64,000 nucleotides of DNA from Nocardia transvalensis (GCF_015477765.1 NZ_JADLQQ010000004.1:1-64000), one strand, 5' to 3'; positions 1-9,591 are shown, counted from the stretch's first letter. Numbers and translations: made by a program. Notes: a model not told the origin generated them from the letters alone.

Positions 1-114
1 TCGGGAACGACTCTTGACTCCAGCGTGACCGGCTCCAACCCGCACACCGATCCTTCGGACAAACCACAACCCGGACCCACCACACAGGCTAACCCCAACA
101 AGGTCTTGACCTAA
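1..114 (+). CDS. C-terminal end of an unidentified protein (partial)
   Basis: An open frame enters from the left edge and ends at TAA 112-114, giving 37 residues rich in Pro, Thr, Ser and Asn (it ends QANPNKVLT). The composition looks like a disordered or surface-exposed tail. No domain can be recognised from so short a piece. It could be the end of a secreted or cell-wall protein, but chance cannot be excluded because the frame is open by default at the window edge. Confidence 0.4.
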   Translation, partial: SGTTLDSSVTGSNPHTDPSDKPQPGPTTQANPNKVLT

Positions 115-284
115 AGGGGAGCCATGTGCGCGCGTTCGCGAGATCAACTGCGGGCCACCGTTTGTGCCTGATCGAACGCGCGGGTCGCGGCATACAGGAT
201 GTTCGGGGAGACGATCCGGGCGCCGCGGATCAGATGGCCGCTGGATCGATCGCGCCAACCCGACGGCGATCGATCCCAGAACGC

Positions 285-325
285 ACGACCGGCGATCGGT
301 GGGTGGGCCACCGATCGCCGGTCGT
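285..325. terminator. Strong 18-bp hairpin, probable terminator
   Basis: A perfect 18-bp inverted repeat (arms 285-302 and 308-325, 5-nt loop) lies just past the stop of the DoxX gene on the minus strand. It lacks a T-tract, as is common in high-GC actinobacteria. The rest of 115-338 holds no gene I can support. Confidence 0.6.
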
Positions 326-338
326 ACTTACGGATTTG

Positions 339-776
339 TCATCGCGAGAGCGAGTAGCGCAGATCGGCGATGGTGGCGCGGCGCTCGTAGGCGATCCAGG
401 CGAAGATCGCGGCGAGCACCAGCGGGAAGATCCCCATCAAGGGCTTGTCGGCGATGAAAGCCTGCGTCCCGGCGGCGAGCACGGTGAGAACGGACAGGCC
501 CGCGGCAGCCAGGGCACTGAGCCGTGGCACCATCAGGCCGATACCGCCCGCGACCTCCACAACTCCGATGAAGATGAGCAGCCCGAGGGGGATGGTCAGA
601 TTCTCGGGGGCGTTGTCCATCAGGGCGTTCGGCATAACGAGCTTCGGCCCGCCGGAGGCGATGATGAAGAACAGGCCGAGCAGGATCTGCAGGGTCCACA
701 GGACGCGGTTGCGGACCTTGCCGGGTCGGTCGGTGACGTCGTTGGAGAAGTTGGCGGAGGGGTTGGCGGAGGTCAT
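339..776 (-). CDS. DoxX family membrane protein
   Basis: 145 residues with about four hydrophobic segments. The first carries QILLGLFFIIASGGPKL, the DoxX opening in which a Lys follows the first membrane helix, and a glycine-rich VVEVAGGIGLMVPRL segment follows. DoxX-family proteins are small four-helix membrane proteins. Some take part in redox or thiol-stress complexes, but the role here is unknown. The ATG at 776 is chosen because AGAAGGA sits just upstream; the frame stays open further upstream only because it runs through acetyltransferase remnants. It stands alone, followed by the 285-325 hairpin. A second, longer DoxX protein lies at 42347-43156. Confidence 0.75.
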   Translation of the reverse strand: MTSANPSANFSNDVTDRPGKVRNRVLWTLQILLGLFFIIASGGPKLVMPNALMDNAPENLTIPLGLLIFIGVVEVAGGIGLMVPRLSALAAAGLSVLTVLAAGTQAFIADKPLMGIFPLVLAAIFAWIAYERRATIADLRYSLSR

Positions 777-839
777 TTCCGGTCCTTCTGGTCGGTCGCG
801 CCGGGTTGGTAGCGCGTTCAACGGATAGGACGGAGCAAC

Positions 840-1100
840 TTCCGAGGACTCATCGCTGTCCGCGAAGATTTTCGGGACCGCTGCTAAACCCTGCAGAGCC
901 ATCGACCGTCTTCGAATGCATGCCGCGAAGCCGCGCTCCTCCGCCCACCCCAGCACATGCCGACACAGTGCCGCACCAACGCCTCGGCCGCGGGCATCGG
1001 CGGCGACCATGAAGCTGGCGGTCGACACGTGCGCGCCCGGCCCGGGCCGATTCGCATACGTGACAGCCCCGCGGGCTCGTACCGACCGGGGTCGGCACGG
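840..1100 (-). pseudogene. Decayed GNAT acetyltransferase remnant
   Basis: The minus strand encodes GAVTYANRPGPGAHVSTASF followed by MVAADARGRGVGAALCRHVL. The second part is a clear GNAT acetyl-CoA binding motif (R/Q-x-x-G-x-G/A) in its usual surroundings. There is no intact N-terminal half (TGA at 1101-1103). After residues GFAA the conserved C-terminal half is scrambled, with a recognisable LQGL...VPKIF piece that suggests small deletions or frameshifts. Its frame runs straight into the start region of the DoxX gene. I read it as a relic rather than a gene. Confidence 0.6.
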
Positions 1101-1114
1101 TCATGCTGGGTTGG

Positions 1115-1669
1115 TCATACCGGTGGGGGCAGGGTGATCGGTGGGCTGGTGAACTCGAGCACTCCGAGGTTGAAGATGGTGCCGGTGGATTCGGCGACGA
1201 CGCAGTCCCCGCGCAGCCGGGGCGGGGGTTCGGCGATGAGGCCGACGCCTTGGAGCGGGCCTGAGCCGGTGAACTGGACGGCGAACTGGATCTGGCCCGA
1301 TGAGCTGCGGCCGAGTTGGAAATTGCCGTGCTGGGTGGCGGTGAAGGAGCCTGCGGGATTGGCCACCGTGCCGTTGATGCCCACGTTGAAGGAGGCGACC
1401 CCGGTTCCTTCGGAGAAGGTGAAGTCCGGGCCGCAGCCGGTGGTGATGCCGGTGCCGGTGAAGGTGAACCAGCGGATCTGTCCGCTGTGGCCGTCGGTAC
1501 GGGCCATGCCGATATTGGGGTTGTCGGGTGGGGCACAACCGATCGCGTGGCCGATGAAGTAGAAGGTGGTCTGCTCGGGTGAGCCACCGGGGTTGGCCTC
1601 GAGAGGGTGGCTGAGCCACGTCTCGGCGTTGCCGGTCGCGGTCCCGATGACCTTGGGTGGGGTTGTCAC
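1115..1669 (-). CDS. Hypothetical protein, beta-rich
   Basis: 184 residues starting MTTPPKVIGTATGNAETWLS, with regularly spaced Gly/Thr/Phe and alternating hydrophobic residues suggesting a beta-sheet protein. There is no signal peptide, membrane segment or recognisable catalytic motif. Three cysteines (in GCAPPDNPN, GCGPDF and GDCVVAE) could form disulfides or bind a ligand. I do not recognise the family. The coding call rests on length, strong third-position G/C and the clean ATG with GAGAAAGAGAACG upstream. It is separated from neighbours by the acetyltransferase relic and a long intergenic stretch, so there is no operon context. Confidence 0.6.
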   Translation of the reverse strand: MTTPPKVIGTATGNAETWLSHPLEANPGGSPEQTTFYFIGHAIGCAPPDNPNIGMARTDGHSGQIRWFTFTGTGITTGCGPDFTFSEGTGVASFNVGINGTVANPAGSFTATQHGNFQLGRSSSGQIQFAVQFTGSGPLQGVGLIAEPPPRLRGDCVVAESTGTIFNLGVLEFTSPPITLPPPV

Positions 1670-2309
1670 GGTACGTTCTCTTTCTCTCGACGCTCACCTG
1701 CGATGATGTGCGTCGCCTATAGCATCGTCAGATTGTGATTGCTGTTACATTGCCGAATGGCTGGTGGCTCGGTTTCCGCAGTTCGAATGGGTGTGTAGGC
1801 GATTGCTGGCTCGCGGAGCGCGATCGGAGCCCCTCAACGGACAGAGCCACCGCGGACCATCCGGATAGCCGGACCGTGGCGCGGACGGCGCGCCGGCGCA
1901 GGGCGATGTCATGGTCGCTGCCGAGCTTTCCGTTGCGGCGCAGCCATTCCCGGACGTCGGCCACTTGCGCAGTGCTGGACCACCGGATGGCTGCGGGGCG
2001 GTTAGCCGTTGGGGTCGATGTAGGCGTTGACGATGCGGCTGTCCCACCCCAGCCCAGAGTCGACACCACAGGACGCAGGACCGGGGCCGGTACAAGACGA
2101 GTGACGTCACCCTGGACATCCGACTCAACCGTGAATGCCCAGTGGGGCCGGAACGCTCACCCTCGGAGAGGCGCTGCGACGTGCTCTTCGGGAATACCCG
2201 GTGGCGGTCGGCGGGTTACGACTCCTGGGTAAATCCTAGAAAAATCGGAGAACCCCCGGGGGATACCCCAAAGATGCGCAGGTCAACGATCGGATAGGCT
2301 TTGTTGGTC
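1670..2309. other. Long intergenic stretch without a supported gene
   Basis: About 640 bases with frames on both strands that are Arg/Ser/Pro-rich and look like shadows. On the minus strand 1870-2060 holds two short protein-like pieces in different frames (DSRIVNAYIDPNG, then a stop, then VADVREWLRRNGK). This suggests a decayed gene, but I cannot name it. The iscS promoter should lie at the right end. Confidence 0.35.
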
Positions 2310-3539
2310 ATGAAGTCGGCTTTTGCGGGTCCGGTCGGTGCGGTGCCCCAGACGGTCTACCTCGATCACGCGGCCACGACCCCCATGTTCCCGGCCGCCG
2401 TCGAGGCGATGACGGCTGTCCTGGGGGTGGTCGGCAATGCGTCGTCGCTGCACGGGTCGGGGCGGGCGGCGCGGCGGCTGCTGGAGGAGGCCCGCGAGTC
2501 CATTGCGGCCGATCTGGGGGCCCGGCCCTCGGAGGTCATCTTCACCTCCGGTGGTACCGAGAGCGACAACCTCGCCGTCAAGGGGATCTATCGGGCGCGC
2601 CGGGATGCCGATCCGGCGCGGACCCGCATCCTGGTCAGTGCCATCGAACACCATGCGGTGCTCGACGCCGTCGAATGGCTCGAACAGCACGAGGGCGCCC
2701 GGGTGACGCTGCTCGAGGTCGACGGGGACGGGGTGGTGTCGCCCCGCACGCTGCGGGCGGCGCTGGCCGAGCACGCCGACGAAACCGCACTGGTCAGCGT
2801 CATGTGGGCCAACAACGAGGTCGGCACCATCGAGCCGATCGGCGAATTGGCTTCCGTCGCACAGGAATTCGACGTGCCGATGCACAGCGATGCGGTGCAG
2901 GCGGGTGCGCAGCTGCCGATCGACTTCGCCGCCAGCGGTCTGGCCGCGGCCAGCTTCACCGGACACAAGGTCGGCGGGCCGCACGGGGTGGGTGTGCTGC
3001 TGCTGGGGCGTCAGGTGCCGTGTGTGCCGCTGCTGCACGGCGGCGGGCACGAGCGCGACCTGCGGTCGGGCACCTCGGACGTGCCCGCGGCGGTCGGGCT
3101 GGCCGCCGCATTCCGCCGGACCGTCGAGGACCTGCCCACGCGCTCGTCCGAATTGATCCGCTTGCGGGACGACCTGATCGCCGGGGTGCGGGCAGCGGTG
3201 CCCGATGCGGTGCTCAACGGTCCGGCCGGTGCGGGCCGCCTGCCGGGGAACGTGCACTTCGCCTTCCCCGGATGCGAGGGTGACTCGCTGCTGATGCTGC
3301 TCGATGCCGCCGGCATCGAATGTTCCACGGGGTCGGCCTGTAATGCCGGTGTGGCCGCCCCCAGCCATGTGCTGCTGGCCATGGGCATGGATGTCCGACA
3401 GGCGCGCGGATCGCTGCGCTTCTCGCTGGGACATACCTCGACCCGGGCCGAAATCGAGACTTTGTTGCAGGCACTGCCGCCGGTGGTCGAACGGGCCAAG
3501 GCCGCCGGGCTGGCCGGTGCGAAGGGAGGTACGCGATGA
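2310..3539 (+). CDS. iscS: Cysteine desulfurase (IscS/NifS type)
   Basis: PLP-dependent enzyme that removes sulfur from cysteine as a persulfide for Fe-S cluster and tRNA thiolation pathways. 409 residues from ATG 2310; TTG codons at 2301 and 2304 are possible alternatives. The class V aminotransferase fold is visible: [11 protein letters not shown] at the start, TSGGTESDN, the PLP lysine in [12 protein letters not shown] (about K220) and the catalytic cysteine in [10 protein letters not shown] (about C344). It overlaps mnmA by four bases (ATGA), so the two are translationally coupled. That makes biological sense, because MnmA uses sulfur supplied by a cysteine desulfurase. The same pair is adjacent in mycobacteria (Rv3025c-Rv3024c). 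Confidence 0.95.
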   Translation: MKSAFAGPVGAVPQTVYLDHAATTPMFPAAVEAMTAVLGVVGNASSLHGSGRAARRLLEEARESIAADLGARPSEVIFTSGGTESDNLAVKGIYRARRDADPARTRILVSAIEHHAVLDAVEWLEQHEGARVTLLEVDGDGVVSPRTLRAALAEHADETALVSVMWANNEVGTIEPIGELASVAQEFDVPMHSDAVQAGAQLPIDFAASGLAAASFTGHKVGGPHGVGVLLLGRQVPCVPLLHGGGHERDLRSGTSDVPAAVGLAAAFRRTVEDLPTRSSELIRLRDDLIAGVRAAVPDAVLNGPAGAGRLPGNVHFAFPGCEGDSLLMLLDAAGIECSTGSACNAGVAAPSHVLLAMGMDVRQARGSLRFSLGHTSTRAEIETLLQALPPVVERAKAAGLAGAKGGTR

Positions 3540-4660
3540 GAGTGCTCGCCGCGATGAGCGGCGGAGTCGATTCCGCCGTGGCGGCCGCACGCGCGGTCGA
3601 CGCCGGCCACGAGGTGGTCGGCGTGCATCTGGCACTGTCGGAGACACCCGGGACGCTGCGGACCGGGTCGCGGGGCTGCTGCTCCAAGGAGGACGCGGGC
3701 GATGCCCGCCGCGCCGCCGATGTGCTCGGCATCCCCTTCTACGTCTGGGATTTCGCCGACCGATTCAAAGAAGACGTCATCGACGACTTCGTGGCCGCCT
3801 ACGCCGCCGGTGAGACACCGAACCCGTGCCTGCGCTGCAACGAGAAGATCAAGTTCTCCGCGCTGGCCGATCGGGCGGTGGCGCTCGGATTCGACGCCGT
3901 GGTCACCGGCCACTACGCGCGGCTGGAGAACGGTGTGCTGCGCCGGGCCGTCGACGCGGACAAGGATCAGTCCTATGTGCTGGCCGTGCTGACCGCCGAA
4001 CAACTCACCCGGGCCATGTTCCCGGTCGGCGACACCCCGAAGCCGCAGATTCGTGCCGAGGCCGCCGAGCGGGGGCTGGCGGTGGCGAACAAGCCGGACT
4101 CCCACGACATCTGCTTCATCCCCTCCGGCGACACCCGCGCCTTCCTCGGTGCCAAGATCGGCATCCGCCCGGGCGCGATCGTCGACTCCGACGGGTACAA
4201 GCTCGCCGATCACGAAGGCGTGCACGGGTTCACGATCGGCCAGCGCAAGGGATTGGGCCTGCCCGGCCCCGCGCCGGACGGCCGTCCCCGGTATGTCACA
4301 GGGATTGATCCGGATTCCGGCACGGTGCACGTGGGTCCGGTCGAGGATCTGAATGTGTGGACCGTGCACGCGGATCGGGCGATCTGGACCTCCGGTGCCA
4401 CCCCGTCCGGGCCGATCGACTGCATCGCGCAGGTGCGTGCGCACGGCGGCACCGCACCCGCCGTCGCGGAGGCGGTGGACGGCGGGCTCATCGTGCGCCT
4501 GCGCGAGCCCCTCACGGGTGTGGCGCGCGGCCAGGCCGTGGTGCTGTACCGCCCGGATCCGTTGGGGGACGAGGTGATCGGCAGCGGCACCATCAGCGGA
4601 ACGGGGCGCGAGGGTGCCGATCTCACCGCCGGCGAGTTGGTCCCGGACAGCGCGCGGTGA
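3536..4660 (+). CDS. mnmA: tRNA-specific 2-thiouridylase MnmA
   Basis: Thiolates U34 of tRNA-Lys, -Glu and -Gln, activating the base with ATP and using persulfide sulfur. 374 residues, normal for the family. The PP-loop [12 protein letters not shown] is near residue 7. The catalytic cysteine pair lies in [12 protein letters not shown] and SHDICFIP, and the tRNA-binding GKGLGLP-type segment is present as [13 protein letters not shown]. The start at ATG 3536 has a good GAAGGGAGGT site and overlaps the iscS stop. The stop overlaps the next GTG (GTGA), so three genes form one tight operon. Confidence 0.95.
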   Translation: MRVLAAMSGGVDSAVAAARAVDAGHEVVGVHLALSETPGTLRTGSRGCCSKEDAGDARRAADVLGIPFYVWDFADRFKEDVIDDFVAAYAAGETPNPCLRCNEKIKFSALADRAVALGFDAVVTGHYARLENGVLRRAVDADKDQSYVLAVLTAEQLTRAMFPVGDTPKPQIRAEAAERGLAVANKPDSHDICFIPSGDTRAFLGAKIGIRPGAIVDSDGYKLADHEGVHGFTIGQRKGLGLPGPAPDGRPRYVTGIDPDSGTVHVGPVEDLNVWTVHADRAIWTSGATPSGPIDCIAQVRAHGGTAPAVAEAVDGGLIVRLREPLTGVARGQAVVLYRPDPLGDEVIGSGTISGTGREGADLTAGELVPDSAR

Positions 4661-5757
4661 CGGGCGATCACAACCGCGGTGCCGTCGAGGTACCGCAGGG
4701 AACCGCCGTAACCCCCCAGCCGGCTGACGACGGTGCGGGTCTTCGCGGTGGTGTCGCCACCGGTGTCGGATCGTGGCCGGGCACCGATCCCCGGGAAGCG
4801 TCCGCGACCATCGTGGGTGAGCTGGCCGCGCTGCCGCATCTGGTCGAATTGCCCGGGCGGGGAACGGGCTCGGACATGATCGGGCGCACCTCCGCCCTGC
4901 TGGTGGATCTGCAGTTCGACACCACCGTGCGCGGCTACCGCCTGGCCGCGCGGCCGGGCTCGGTGTCCCGGCGTGCGCACGATCTGCTGCGCACCGACCT
5001 GGACGCACTCGAAGAGGCTTGGGAGACAGCGGGTCTCGCCGGTTCGGGTCGTACGGTGAAAGTGCAGGCGGCCGGTCCGCTGACCTTGGCTGCGCAGGTC
5101 GAACTGGCCGTTGGGCATCGCACCCTCACCGATTCCGGTGCGGTGCGCGACCTCTCGGAGTCGCTGGCCGAGGGGTTGGCCCAGCACGCCGCCCAGGTAG
5201 GTAAGCGTTTGGGTGCGAATGTCGTTGTGCAACTGGACGAGCCGTCGCTGACCGCGGTGCTGAACGGTTCGCTGCCGGGCACCAGCGTGCTCGACACCGT
5301 GCCCGCGCTCCCCGAGCCCGAGGCGCTGCACATCCTCGACACCGTCGTTGCCGCGCAGCCGGTCCCCGTCCTCGTGCACAGCTGCGCCGAATCGCCCGCC
5401 CTCGGCTTCCTGCGCGCAAGCGCCGCCGCGGCGGTCGGTTTCGACATCACCACGATCGGCACGGCGGATCTGGACGCGGTCGGTGAACTACTGGACGCGG
5501 GAAAGCTGCTGGCGCTGGGCCTGATTCCCACCACCCCTGCGCCGAATCCGACCACCTGGCGCGAGGTGGCCGAATCCGCCGTCCGCCTCGTCGACCGCCT
5601 CGGTTTCCCCCGCCGCACCCTCGCCGACCACGTCCTCGTCACCCCCGCCTGCGGCCTGGCCTCCGCGCCCCTCGCGTGGGCTCGGCGCGCCCTGGCGCTC
5701 GCCACCGACACCGCCCGCGCCTTCACCGAGGAACCGGAGACGCTGACCTTCGAGTAA
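4657..5757 (+). CDS. MetE C-terminal-like protein (cobalamin-independent methionine synthase family)
   Basis: 366 residues starting at GTG 4657, which overlaps the mnmA stop. The sequence is a single (beta/alpha)8-barrel like the C-terminal half of MetE/UROD-type enzymes, with [12 protein letters not shown] near the middle, VLVHSCAES and [12 protein letters not shown] near the end. In MetE the corresponding His/Cys/Cys residues bind zinc; HSC and PAC are candidates here. It is about half the length of true MetE, so it is not a full methionine synthase. The position matches Rv3015c downstream of mnmA in M. tuberculosis. Substrate unknown; a sulfur or methyl-transfer role is only suggested by context. 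Confidence 0.8.
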   Translation: MTGDHNRGAVEVPQGTAVTPQPADDGAGLRGGVATGVGSWPGTDPREASATIVGELAALPHLVELPGRGTGSDMIGRTSALLVDLQFDTTVRGYRLAARPGSVSRRAHDLLRTDLDALEEAWETAGLAGSGRTVKVQAAGPLTLAAQVELAVGHRTLTDSGAVRDLSESLAEGLAQHAAQVGKRLGANVVVQLDEPSLTAVLNGSLPGTSVLDTVPALPEPEALHILDTVVAAQPVPVLVHSCAESPALGFLRASAAAAVGFDITTIGTADLDAVGELLDAGKLLALGLIPTTPAPNPTTWREVAESAVRLVDRLGFPRRTLADHVLVTPACGLASAPLAWARRALALATDTARAFTEEPETLTFE

Positions 5758-5770
5758 TCCCGGCGAAGAG

Positions 5771-5826
5771 CATGTCGGGATGCGAAGTCGGGGCATGCTG
5801 GATGCGAAGTCGGGGCGTGCCGGGAT
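5771..5826. repeat. Two direct copies of a 17-bp intergenic repeat
   Basis: GGATGCGAAGTCGGGGC occurs at 5778-5794 and again at 5800-5816, with related CATGTCGGGATG and CGTGCCGGGATG ends. It sits between convergent genes. Similar CATCCCGGC...GTCGGGA pieces occur near 27800-27840, so it may be a REP-like element. Confidence 0.45.
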
Positions 5827-5850
5827 GGTGAGGGGACCTCGGCTTGGGCG

Positions 5851-6198
5851 TCAGGAGCCGAAGAAGGGGCGGGCGCCGGGGTGGCCGAGCTGCCAGTTCT
5901 GGGGTTTGCCCATGGGGTAGACGACGGGGATGTCGTCGCCGGGGGAGGGCCACTGGTTGACGTCCCAGGCAAAACGCCCGTAGACGGTTTCGCCGGGAAC
6001 GGTGGGGCCGGAGATCGTGCCCGTGATGGTGACGTACTGCTCACCCTGGGCCGCGGGGCGCGGGCTGACGCCGGTGACGTGCAGGGTGCCGGTTTCGGGC
6101 TGCTGCGCCGGGCTGAATCCGCCCCGGCCGCGTCGGTACATCGCGAACAACGCGACCAGCGCCCCGACCACCATCACGATGAATGCGAACTCCAACAT
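5851..6198 (-). CDS. Small membrane-anchored hypothetical protein
   Basis: 115 residues. An N-terminal hydrophobic segment (residues 2-20, FAFIVMVVGALVALFAMYRR) is followed by a soluble domain with beta-strand character (TLHVTGVSPRP, YVTITGTISGP, PVVYPMGKPQNW) and a final PGARPFFGS. This suggests one membrane anchor with an exported or cytoplasmic small domain. No family recognised. It begins 35 bases after the stop of the AAA ATPase gene on the same strand and may be co-transcribed with it. Confidence 0.65.
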   Translation of the reverse strand: MLEFAFIVMVVGALVALFAMYRRGRGGFSPAQQPETGTLHVTGVSPRPAAQGEQYVTITGTISGPTVPGETVYGRFAWDVNQWPSPGDDIPVVYPMGKPQNWQLGHPGARPFFGS

Positions 6199-6233
6199 CC
6201 CACCATGCTATGCGGTGGCGACCGCTGCTCCCC

Positions 6234-7490
6234 TCAGTGCGCGGTCAGCTCGCTGGTTCCCCGGTTGGTCCGCCGCAGCTGCCACACGGTGGTCCGGCGG
6301 GATTGGGAGCGGCCGTTGCCGCGGTCGACCAGGGTGCGGGTGCGGGTCGTGAAGATCAGTTGGGCGCCACGGGAATTGGTTTCGGGGTTCTGGAACAGCT
6401 GGATGAGACGGTCGGCGGTGTCGCCGGTGAGGTGGGCGTCGATATCGTCGACGGCCAGGACCCCGCCGGTGTCCAGGGCGTCGAGGACGGCGGGAAGCAG
6501 GCGCAGCAGGGCCAGGGTGGCGGTGGATTCGTCGGTGATGTCGAAGGTGGCGTCGATACCCTCGTGGACCAGGCCCAGGCCCGTACCCCGGCGGGCCACC
6601 ATGCGGGTGTAGAGGGTATCGCGGGCGGCGCGCACGTTGCTCAGCTCGCGTTCGAGGGCGATCGGGGTCAGGCCGTGCGTGCGCTCTAGCTGCTCGGCAT
6701 GCGCCGGTGAGGCGATGGCGGCGTCGAGTTCGGTTGCCATGGCGGCGATTTCGCCGTCCAGCTCGCGCAGGTAGTCGGCGTACATCGGATCGTTCTCGGC
6801 GATGAGCACATCCTCGATCCCCAATTCGGCCGACCGCAGCAACAGCAGCAACCGCGCGGCGTTGTCGGCCGAGCGCGAGATGTGGCTGCCGAGCCGATGC
6901 GCGATCGCCTGCGGCTGTTCGTCTCCGTGCAGCACTTCCAGCTGTGCCGAGAACCAGCGATAGGCGGGCACCAGCGCCTCGGCCGACATCTGCCCGGTCA
7001 GGCTGAGCAGCAACGCATTCGGGCGCACCAGCGGCACCAGCGCCCCGATGCCGTAGCGGACCGGCTCGAACATGGGCCCGATCCGCACCTGATCGCCCTC
7101 GCGCTCGAACACGATCCGCTTGCGGTTGTGCGGATGGCTGTGCAGCCATTCGGCGGTCACATCGGCGTTGTCGAGCCGGAAGCCGTAGGTGTAGGGCACC
7201 CCCTCGGCCACGAAGGTGGCGACGAATTCCGAAGGGCGCTCGGCGAATCCGAGGTGCGGCGCCCGTACCGGACCGGCATACGGATCCCAGCCCGTCACCG
7301 AATTCAGCACCGCGTCGCGCACATGTCCCAGCGCGTCGATCAGGCTGGACTTCCCGGTGGCGGCGGCCCCGTGCACCGCGGTCACGGGCGCCGGCAGCGA
7401 CCCGGGCCGGCTCCCGACCAGGCGGAGTTCCTGCGGTTCGGCCAGCGATCTGTGATTGGTCACCTGAAAACTGCGCAACACCCGTGCCAT
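6234..7490 (-). CDS. AAA/ABC-type ATPase (RecF/OLD-like AAA_15/21 group)
   Basis: 418 residues from ATG 7490. It starts LRSFQVTNHRSLAEPQ, the typical first strand of RecF/SMC-like ATPases. The P-loop HGAAATGKSSLIDAL comes next and a Walker B-like VLAVDDIDAHL appears near the C-terminus, followed by TGDTADRLIQLFQNPE and QLIFTTRTRTL (sensor strand). Between them lies a helical insert. No nuclease (TOPRIM or HNH) motif is visible, so this is the ATPase part only. Such proteins occur both as housekeeping ATP-binding proteins and in phage-defence loci. The role here is undetermined. It is possibly co-transcribed with the small membrane protein downstream. Confidence 0.8.
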   Translation of the reverse strand: MARVLRSFQVTNHRSLAEPQELRLVGSRPGSLPAPVTAVHGAAATGKSSLIDALGHVRDAVLNSVTGWDPYAGPVRAPHLGFAERPSEFVATFVAEGVPYTYGFRLDNADVTAEWLHSHPHNRKRIVFEREGDQVRIGPMFEPVRYGIGALVPLVRPNALLLSLTGQMSAEALVPAYRWFSAQLEVLHGDEQPQAIAHRLGSHISRSADNAARLLLLLRSAELGIEDVLIAENDPMYADYLRELDGEIAAMATELDAAIASPAHAEQLERTHGLTPIALERELSNVRAARDTLYTRMVARRGTGLGLVHEGIDATFDITDESTATLALLRLLPAVLDALDTGGVLAVDDIDAHLTGDTADRLIQLFQNPETNSRGAQLIFTTRTRTLVDRGNGRSQSRRTTVWQLRRTNRGTSELTAH

Positions 7491-7546
7491 CCTGCCGTCC
7501 GGCGCCGGGATGTGCGACACCGGGTCGGCGAGCCCGGGCAAACGAA

Positions 7547-7584
7547 GACCGGCCGCCTCGCCCAGGCCCACGAGCCGGCCGGTC
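7547..7584 (-). terminator. Hairpin downstream of the metalloprotease gene
   Basis: GACCGGCC (7547-7554) pairs with GGCCGGTC (7577-7584) across a 22-nt loop, just beyond the metalloprotease stop on the minus strand. A plausible GC-type terminator between two minus-strand genes. Confidence 0.4.
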
Positions 7585-7602
7585 CTCGGTCGAGAAGGAC
7601 TA

Positions 7603-9456
7603 TCAGGCAGCCGCTTGCAGGGTCGGCATCTCGACCGCCTTGGTGGCATTGACGACCTGGGCGCAGTCCTGCGGCGTGGTGCCCGCAACGTTGTTGCGCA
7701 CGTTGGTGTTACAGGCCGTGGACAGTGCGCTCCCCAACGCTTGATAGTTGGAATTGGAGCTCAGGATCGTCTGCGTGGTCCAGTACAGCGCCGCGGTCTT
7801 CTCGAGACCGATTGCCGTGACGTTCACGCCGTTGTGGCTGCCGCCGTCGACCATCAGCTGCGCGGCCTTGTTGCCCACACCGCTGTTGGTGTGGACCCCG
7901 CCGTTGTCACCGGAACCCGTGTACCAATATTGGCCCTGGTATGTATCGGGTTGCCGGTGGGCGTTCGGATTCTGCATGTCGCGGATCACGCCCAGGGAGC
8001 TGCAGGCGCCCAGCTTCCACCGGTTCTGCGGAGTGTTGCACGGGTTGGCGGTGTCGGTGAGGAAGACCAACTCGCCGAAGATATCCGACATGGACTCGTT
8101 GATCGCGCCGGGCTCGTTGCGATAGACCAGGCCGCTGGTGTGCTCGGTCACGCCGTGGGTGAGCTCGTGCCCGGTGATGTCCTCGGTGGTGACGCCCTCC
8201 CCGTAGGCCATCTGGCCGTTGTACCAGAAGGCATTCGCATATGGGCACTCGGTGGCGGAGCAGATGCGGACGGTGCCGCGCAGCGCCTTCCCGTTGCCGT
8301 CGCCGGTGTCGGAGCCGATGAGGTTGGTGAGATTCGGCAGCTGAGTGTATTTGGCGTAGAAGCCCTCGGTGTTGCCGAAGTAGGTGTAGACGTTGTCCAC
8401 GTCGGACTGGTTCACCGGACCCTGGCCCTCTTTCCTGGTCGCGCGGAAGCCACCTGGGCCGCCGCAGGACACCGAACTGGGATTGTTGAGGTCCACCTGC
8501 CGCCTCTCGGCGTCGCAGACGACGCGGTTGAGATGTTTGGACTCATCCCAGCTGTCGAGCACCTTGCCGATATCGGCGGCGTCGATGAACACCACCCACT
8601 CGCCGGGCTTGGCCGATTCGTCACCCTCGCCCTTGGCGCCGTCGCCCAGCACCACGACCTGGAACGCGGGGATCGCGACGCTCTGCGCGTCCTGTTTGGC
8701 CGCCAGCTTCGGGTCGTACCAGTAGGCCCTCGCCTCGCCGACGGCCAGCTTCTCGACCGGCGTCTGCGTCTGCTCGGCGATTGCCTTGACGGCGTTGGTC
8801 GCCACCTCCGCGGGCGGGGTCGTCGTCTGGTATTTGCCCTGCGACTTCTGCGACAATGCGCCGGTCACCGACAGCAGTGAGCCGTCGGCCGCCAGCGTCT
8901 GGGCCGCCGAGGCGCCGAACACCGGAACCGAGTCGATCTCCTGCCGCAACCGAACCGTGGACCCCTCACCGACCTCGAAGGTCGAGTCCACGACGAGGTC
9001 GCCGACATGATCGCCGGTGAAGACCTTCTCGACGCCGTCGGCGTGCGCCTGCGCGGCGGCCGGAGCCTCGGCGGGTGTCCCCTCCGGAACCGGGACCGGA
9101 TTCTTGGGCACGACCTGCACGACAGCGCCCTCGGAATCGGTCAGCACATCCTTGGGGACGGTGGACAGATCCGATCCAGCCGGTGCGGGAGCGTCCGGTG
9201 TCGACGGCGGCGGTGTCGGTGTCGACGGCGGCGGTGTAGTGGGCGACGGTGTATTCGGCGACGACGGGCTCGAGGAGTGCGTCGGGCTCGTCGGTGTCGT
9301 CGGCGAGGTGGGCGCCGGGCTACTGCTCGATGGCGGAGTGGACGGTGTCGTCGAAGGATCGCCGTAGGCCCCGGTGGTGGACGCGAAAATCGTTGCGGAT
9401 AGGGTCATTAGCGTTAGGACGGAGAAGCGTGCCGTCCGTCTATGGCTGGCTTTCAT
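7603..9456 (-). CDS. Secreted M4 family (thermolysin-like) zinc metalloprotease
   Basis: 617 residues from the ATG at 9456, chosen because it begins the signal peptide (MKASHRRTARFSVLTLMTLS, cleavage expected near STTGAYG). An alternative ATG is at 9474. Then come a Ser/Pro/Thr-rich linker (residues about 33-95), an FTP-type propeptide (about 100-290) and the peptidase domain. Zinc ligands are in TGHELTHGVTEH (H430, H434) with the third ligand in NEPGAINESMSDIFGE (E454); GGVHTNSGV (H522) is the proton-donor histidine region. It is an extracellular neutral protease, presumably activated by propeptide removal. It stands alone with its own hairpin downstream and a palindrome upstream at 9573-9591. 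Confidence 0.92.
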   Translation of the reverse strand: MKASHRRTARFSVLTLMTLSATIFASTTGAYGDPSTTPSTPPSSSSPAPTSPTTPTSPTHSSSPSSPNTPSPTTPPPSTPTPPPSTPDAPAPAGSDLSTVPKDVLTDSEGAVVQVVPKNPVPVPEGTPAEAPAAAQAHADGVEKVFTGDHVGDLVVDSTFEVGEGSTVRLRQEIDSVPVFGASAAQTLAADGSLLSVTGALSQKSQGKYQTTTPPAEVATNAVKAIAEQTQTPVEKLAVGEARAYWYDPKLAAKQDAQSVAIPAFQVVVLGDGAKGEGDESAKPGEWVVFIDAADIGKVLDSWDESKHLNRVVCDAERRQVDLNNPSSVSCGGPGGFRATRKEGQGPVNQSDVDNVYTYFGNTEGFYAKYTQLPNLTNLIGSDTGDGNGKALRGTVRICSATECPYANAFWYNGQMAYGEGVTTEDITGHELTHGVTEHTSGLVYRNEPGAINESMSDIFGELVFLTDTANPCNTPQNRWKLGACSSLGVIRDMQNPNAHRQPDTYQGQYWYTGSGDNGGVHTNSGVGNKAAQLMVDGGSHNGVNVTAIGLEKTAALYWTTQTILSSNSNYQALGSALSTACNTNVRNNVAGTTPQDCAQVVNATKAVEMPTLQAAA

Positions 9457-9572
9457 ACTTTTAGATGGAAGCATGCAGACGGGCGAACGCGGTGTGAAAA
9501 CGATTGCGCGACACCGGGAGTTCGGTATGTATTCTCCAGCCCTGCTCTGCGCGAACGGTATCGGTGCCCCCA

Positions 9573-9591
9573 TTTGAATCAATGATTCAAA
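9573..9591. promoter_or_regulatory. Perfect 19-bp palindrome, candidate operator of the metalloprotease gene
   Basis: TTTGAATCA (9573-9581), one central base and TGATTCAAA (9583-9591) form a perfect 9-bp inverted repeat in an AT-rich stretch, 117-135 bases upstream of the protease start. The TTGA...TCAA outline resembles MarR/TetR-type operators. No adjacent regulator gene of those families is present. Between 9592 and 9826 I see no gene. Confidence 0.5.

Noticed and set aside
1735..2232. Plus-strand 165-codon frame between the hypothetical gene and iscS
   Set aside because: Arg/Ser/Thr-rich low-complexity product with no ribosome site; looks non-coding.
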